From: Linyphia triangularis
Lineage: Eukaryota; Arthropoda; Arachnida; Araneae; Linyphiidae
NCBI GenBank assembly: GCA_963978545.1
Contig: OZ021733.1
Span: forward strand, 36,485,110 to 36,549,109
Reading direction: 5' to 3'
Length of the DNA stretch: 64,000 nt
Within the stretch, counting starts at the first letter, position 1, and every line of letters begins with the position of its first letter. The notes beneath the pieces are model-generated. The model did no database searches, had not been told where the DNA came from, and worked only from the letters and a program-made list of their open reading frames with translations. The translations under genes were made by a program, and so were the position numbers. Below are positions 59,980 to 64,000 of this stretch, one piece after another.

Positions 59980-61490
59980 TTTCAATCAATTCAAATATCC
60001 TCGAAGAGATAAGGGGAGGGGGGGGGGTATTATTGTATTAAGGGGGATTTTTTTATTTTTTTTTTCTAGACGAGAGGGGAGAGGCTGCTCAAATAATAAA
60101 GGTTTACATAACAATTTGCCTTTTAATGAGCAAAGCGAAATCAATGCAAAATCATAACAAGCTGGAAATATCTGCAATTGAAACTCAACCAGAGAGACTT
60201 GAATCATGTATCGAGATTCGAAATCGAATCGAGATCAAAGAATAGTTCTTTAAAAGATAAGCACTCAAGCTATTTTCAACAATGAAGATACTTGAAATCA
60301 AGTTCTTTGAATTGTGTCTTTTTCTAAAAGCTTAACTTAAATTGTGTATACACAATAATAGCTATTATATTCTTTCTTCTACAACAGGCCCCCTTTGTTT
60401 TCCCTACATACATAATTGGTCAGACAGAAAGTAAAATATTCATGGACATAGTTTTTTAAAGTCTTCTTACCTTTGATTACTTTAGATACATCGCAAATTT
60501 CATCATTTTAAAGACAATATGTCTGTCAAAAGTAAATGATCGATATTTATAGGGTTACACTTACTACTACTTTTTAAAAATAATTTTTTTTTTCCCCATT
60601 TTCAGATTTTATAAAAAATACTCTTTCCTTCGGCAAAATAACACCTTGTTCTTGAAAAATAAACAGAGTAGAAATGTGCTAACATCTCTTTTTAGTATGG
60701 TCATGTTACAGATGGGCTTTCCACAAAGAAACAAAACTAAGAATGGTAGAGTGAGAAAAAAAAACCTCTTGAAAATAAGTTAGAAAAAGTTATCCTTGCA
60801 AACAAATTAAATTATGGTTTGTATTTAGACAGTAGTTTGAATAAGAAAGGGTTTTATTTGTGAAATTCTTTCTTTGTATTTTTGTTTGTTTGTTTTGTTT
60901 GTTTTCTTAAAATTAACGAAATAGAATTGTTTTCTAAGCAACTGACTGAAAAATACTTGAAAAAAATGTCTTGTAAATAAATATTATGATATTAGTTACG
61001 ACACATTTCGTTGTATTTAAAATTAAAACATTAAAAAATAATTACAAATAATTTAATTTAAAAAATACAATTAAATATTTAATATGAATGATTATTTCAT
61101 CACTTTTCACTGACATATCTGCATCGAACCATCATGTCAAGTTCTTTCTTTCATAAAAATAAATATGTAAATGTTTTAATGCAAGATAATTACAACATCA
61201 TAGGTGAACGATCCTCTAGAATTAGGATAATGTATTTAATCATGAAGTCGTAGAAAATTGTGTCAAAAAAAGTGATATTCAGTATGAATTATATAAAGAT
61301 ATTAATTGCATTTAGGGAGGATGCAAGTTATTTTAAATCTAGTTTAAATTTGTTTAAATTTTATTTTTTGGGGCTACTATTTGTTTCTGTATATATTTAG
61401 TTAAATGCTTGAAGATAATATTGATGATTCTTATTTCTAGGTTTTGTATGTTTGGAATTAACCTTTTTATAAATTACTTACAATTATAAA
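59980..61490. other. AT-rich non-genic sequence
   Basis: A short G tract lies near 60014-60029. A 73-codon minus-strand frame across it has no recognisable features. Confidence 0.4.
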
Positions 61491-61494
61491 GTAT

Positions 61495-62360
61495 TGCATT
61501 CGGTTAAAAAAATGTGATTTAAAAAAAAATTCTTCGTGTTTTGGAACATCCTGACTCCAAGGAAATGGTGTAGAAAATCTATCTGGGTATCTGGGGTCAA
61601 CGTAACTCCCGAACAGATTGATCTACGATGTTCAGCTTTTGTATATGGTTCAGTGTTATCCATGGGATCTGTCATTTGTCATTAAAGTTTTTTTTTTATT
61701 ATTATTATCAAAATAGGGAAAACACTTAGGCTATTGATTTTTTTTAATGCTTTTCAGTAAATTCTAAAAATAACAGCTCGATGCATGGCCTATAGCATTT
61801 TATGATGTTATAAACACCCCAACAACGAAATTCCCGTAAAATTCTCCTCCGTTTCACTATCTCGAAATGAATAATGCAATAATTATCATCAGAAATATGG
61901 TTAATTTCTCCAATTTGGTGTAATTTTTTTTCAACCGATATAATGACTATAAACCAAAAACGTATCGCCAAACTAGCAATTTTTTTTTTTTTTTTTTTAA
62001 ATTATGAAATGCAATAGTTTTTATATTTATGAAAACGAAAATGGTAAAAAAATACCAGTTCATTTCAAATTTAAATGTAGTGTCTAGTATTACAGTGCGT
62101 CCAATATTTACCCTTAGCACTCCAGGCCTTTTCGCTAGGAAGGAACAGCAACTCGAGACGTTTCCCGCCATTTTTGGTTGGTTTGCGGTTACAGATCCAC
62201 TTCAAATAAACTAAACGCAGTCATTGACCTTGCATAAAATTTCCGCATCAAACCTAGTGGTCCTCTCGAGTTGCGGAATCAAATCATGTGGTGAGGGAAA
62301 GTCACCTCTGGAGTGCAAAGGGTTAAGTTGTAAGATATTCTACATCCCTAATCCTTGTTT
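61495..62360 (+). mobile_element. Unclassified 0.7-kb dispersed repeat, copy B, interrupted by a MITE
   Basis: Matches copy A from TTTTGGAACATCCTGAC and TAACTCCCGAACAGATTGAT through TCAAATTTAAATGTAGTG to TTCTACATCCCTAATC. Internal parts are deleted. A 220-bp piggyBac-like MITE (62107-62326) is inserted near its right end. Confidence 0.65.
62107..62326. mobile_element. piggyBac-like MITE, third family
   Basis: The left end TTTACCCTTAGCACTCCAGG and right end CTGGAGTGCAAAGGGTTAA are inverted copies of a CCCTTTGCACTCCAG terminus, as in looper-type piggyBac ends. TTAA is intact on the right and decayed to TTTA on the left. Copy B of the 0.7-kb repeat continues on both sides. Confidence 0.75.
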
Positions 62361-62704
62361 CATTAAAACCCGTTTAAAAACGGGTAAAAATAATTTATGA
62401 TTAAAGAAGATTTAAATTGAAACATTTTTTGGGCATTATTATTACAGATATTTATAGAGAATTTGCAATCAATTTGATAAAAAATTTAAAACAATTGAAT
62501 CCTCAATTCATAGAAGATATCGTGTAGATTATTTTGCAAAAGGACATATACGACTTCTTAAACTCACGATTAAATTTCATTTGAGTTACATCTCGCTAGA
62601 GCTTTTGACTTCTTCGACATACATATTAAATATTTTCGTTCATTGCAAAACAAGGCGATTATAATCATACGAAATAATTGTATTCATACATCAAAGATAA
62701 CTAG

Positions 62705-63420
62705 GGGTGTGGAACATCGCAAAAGTTTCAATTACACTATAATACTGACGTGGATTTGCGTCTTTTACGTTGTTATGCTTTCATTATTTATTTTGAAAAA
62801 AAATTTCAGTATGGCGATATTTTTTCCAATAATTCTTGTATAGATCTTTTTTAATTAAAAAAAAATTAATTGTAATTTTGGCGATGTACCTTATGATAGT
62901 CCTTGTATTTTCCTTTATTTTAAGTGAAACTGAGGGAAGAAAAAAAAAAGATGGTTGATGAGGTATGCTCAAGGAAAAAGAACTCTGTGTTGAAGGCATT
63001 CGTTTTTCAACTTTTTACGCCATTAAAGCATTTTTAAGGGGTTCGGAGGTGGGGATGTTTAAAACACCATCAGAGGCATTAGCACAGCGATTTTTATTAA
63101 AATCGTTGGAGCCGTTTTTTGGCAATCATTGAAAAGCATGATTTTTTCAATGGCAGCTATCTTATGCACTTGCGCAATTTTGACAAAAACCTTAATGGTA
63201 GGTCCTTGGGCCATCACCAACCTGCTCACCAAATTTGAACATCCTAGGTCAATTTGTTCGGGAGTTATGCTGACCACAGACACACATACAGACAGACATT
63301 TTTTCTAGATCACTTTTTTAAAATCAAGGTGATCCAAAACGTGGAGAAATGCAAAAAAAAAAAAAAAAAAAAAAAATTGAAATTTTTTTTTTTTTTACTG
63401 AATGCTATACTTTCATTACC
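62705..63420 (-). mobile_element. Unclassified 0.7-kb dispersed repeat, copy C
   Basis: On the minus strand it runs from GGGTAATGAAAGTATAGC through TTTTGGATCACCTTG, GTCAGCATAACTCCCGAAC and TTGACCTAGGATGTTC to TTCCACACCCCTAG. It faces copy B about 350 bp away. Its outer end abuts a palindrome (63411-63449). Confidence 0.7.
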
Positions 63421-63449
63421 CTATGTATAATACATATGGGTAATTGAAA
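63352..63449. repeat. A/T tracts and a terminal palindrome
   Basis: A run of A (about 63352-63376) precedes a run of T. CTTTCATTACCCTATGTAT and ATACATATGGGTAATTGAAAG then form an inverted repeat at the outer end of copy C of the 0.7-kb repeat. Confidence 0.7.
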
Positions 63450-64000
63450 GTAAAAAGTACTTAAAAGCAACGATAAAAATATTTTAAAGGTTAAATATCT
63501 ATAGGGAGACAATTACTTTGTTTAAATTAACACTTGCATTTAATATATTTAAATTTGATAGAATTGAAGTAGGCACCACACTTAACTTTGAAACTAAAGA
63601 CCATGAAATTATCTGTCGAAATGTTTATACATTTAAAGAAATCTAGTACATACATTTAAATCGAGTGTGTAAGATTTTAGAAATGTATAATGATCTCTAA
63701 AAGAATCTACTCCTTTGTCCTTTTACCCACAATGAAATGTTGTTACAAAAAAAGCAAGGATCTTACCATGCGTAAAAAATGTTTCTTCGAGTCATTTCAC
63801 CCAAGAGACGAAGAAAAAAGTATGAAGTCACATTTAATGTTAAAGGTTTTTTAATGCACATTATCTTTTTATTCTTAGTTACTAGATAAAGATCTAGCCA
63901 TTCAAAAATAATAAAAAAGATAAAAAATAATTGTTTCTTGACATAAGTATGTAAGAATAAATTTCGAACTAGTTTCCGTTCCTTTGCGATGCCAGATTCT
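63450..64000. other. AT-rich sequence to the window edge
   Basis: No gene or repeat recognised. Confidence 0.45.

Overview
The window looks like AT-rich, non-genic DNA from an animal, most likely an arthropod and plausibly a chelicerate such as a spider. Three things suggest this: a very low GC content, long microsatellites and homopolymers, and a dense mix of arthropod-type mobile elements. The species call is inference. I found no convincing host protein-coding exon and no intact cellular RNA gene. Nearly every recognisable protein fragment belongs to a transposable element.

Layout. 1-3700: AT-rich sequence with one diverged 230-bp tandem duplication. 3713-4057: a foldback element. 4657-10660: a 289-303 bp tandem repeat array split by a full-span non-LTR retrotransposon (5336-10471, minus strand, 14-bp target duplications). 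That retrotransposon has an open ORF1 (zinc-knuckle nucleic-acid-binding protein). Its ORF2 (endonuclease, reverse transcriptase, RNase H) is broken by an internal deletion, stops and two homopolymer frameshifts. Two copies of a tRNA-derived SINE lie inside it, and a third is at 26.3 kb. 11-20 kb: quiet AT-rich DNA with tRNA-like relics and a TTAA-flanked MITE at 15.2 kb that has a second copy at 27.0 kb. 20.1-21.3 kb: hairpins and a decayed mariner/Tc-like transposase. 22.1 kb: a possible LTR fragment. 27.6-29.6 kb: a roughly 2-kb inverted-repeat element with a decayed ORF. It contains one piggyBac-like MITE inserted exactly into the TTAA of another.

31-40 kb: a perfect 44-bp duplication, a 43-bp minisatellite and two (CA)n arrays. 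42-48 kb: piggyBac-like, mariner-like and foldback MITEs, and a nearly perfect 115-bp palindrome flanked by 9-bp direct repeats. 52.3-53.1 kb: a hAT-like MITE with 8-bp target duplication. 55.76-58.44 kb: the most interesting object, a 2.7-kb element with terminal inverted repeats of about 0.6 kb. It carries the relic of a transposase-like gene from a family I recognise as widespread but unnamed in arthropods. 61.5-63.4 kb: two opposed copies of a roughly 0.7-kb repeat also present at 33.5 kb, one interrupted by a piggyBac-like MITE.

These parts do not form a pathway. They record repeated, nested insertions: LINE-mobilised SINEs, DNA transposons and their deletion derivatives. All homology statements come from reading by eye. 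No database search was run, and repeat boundaries without target duplications are approximate.
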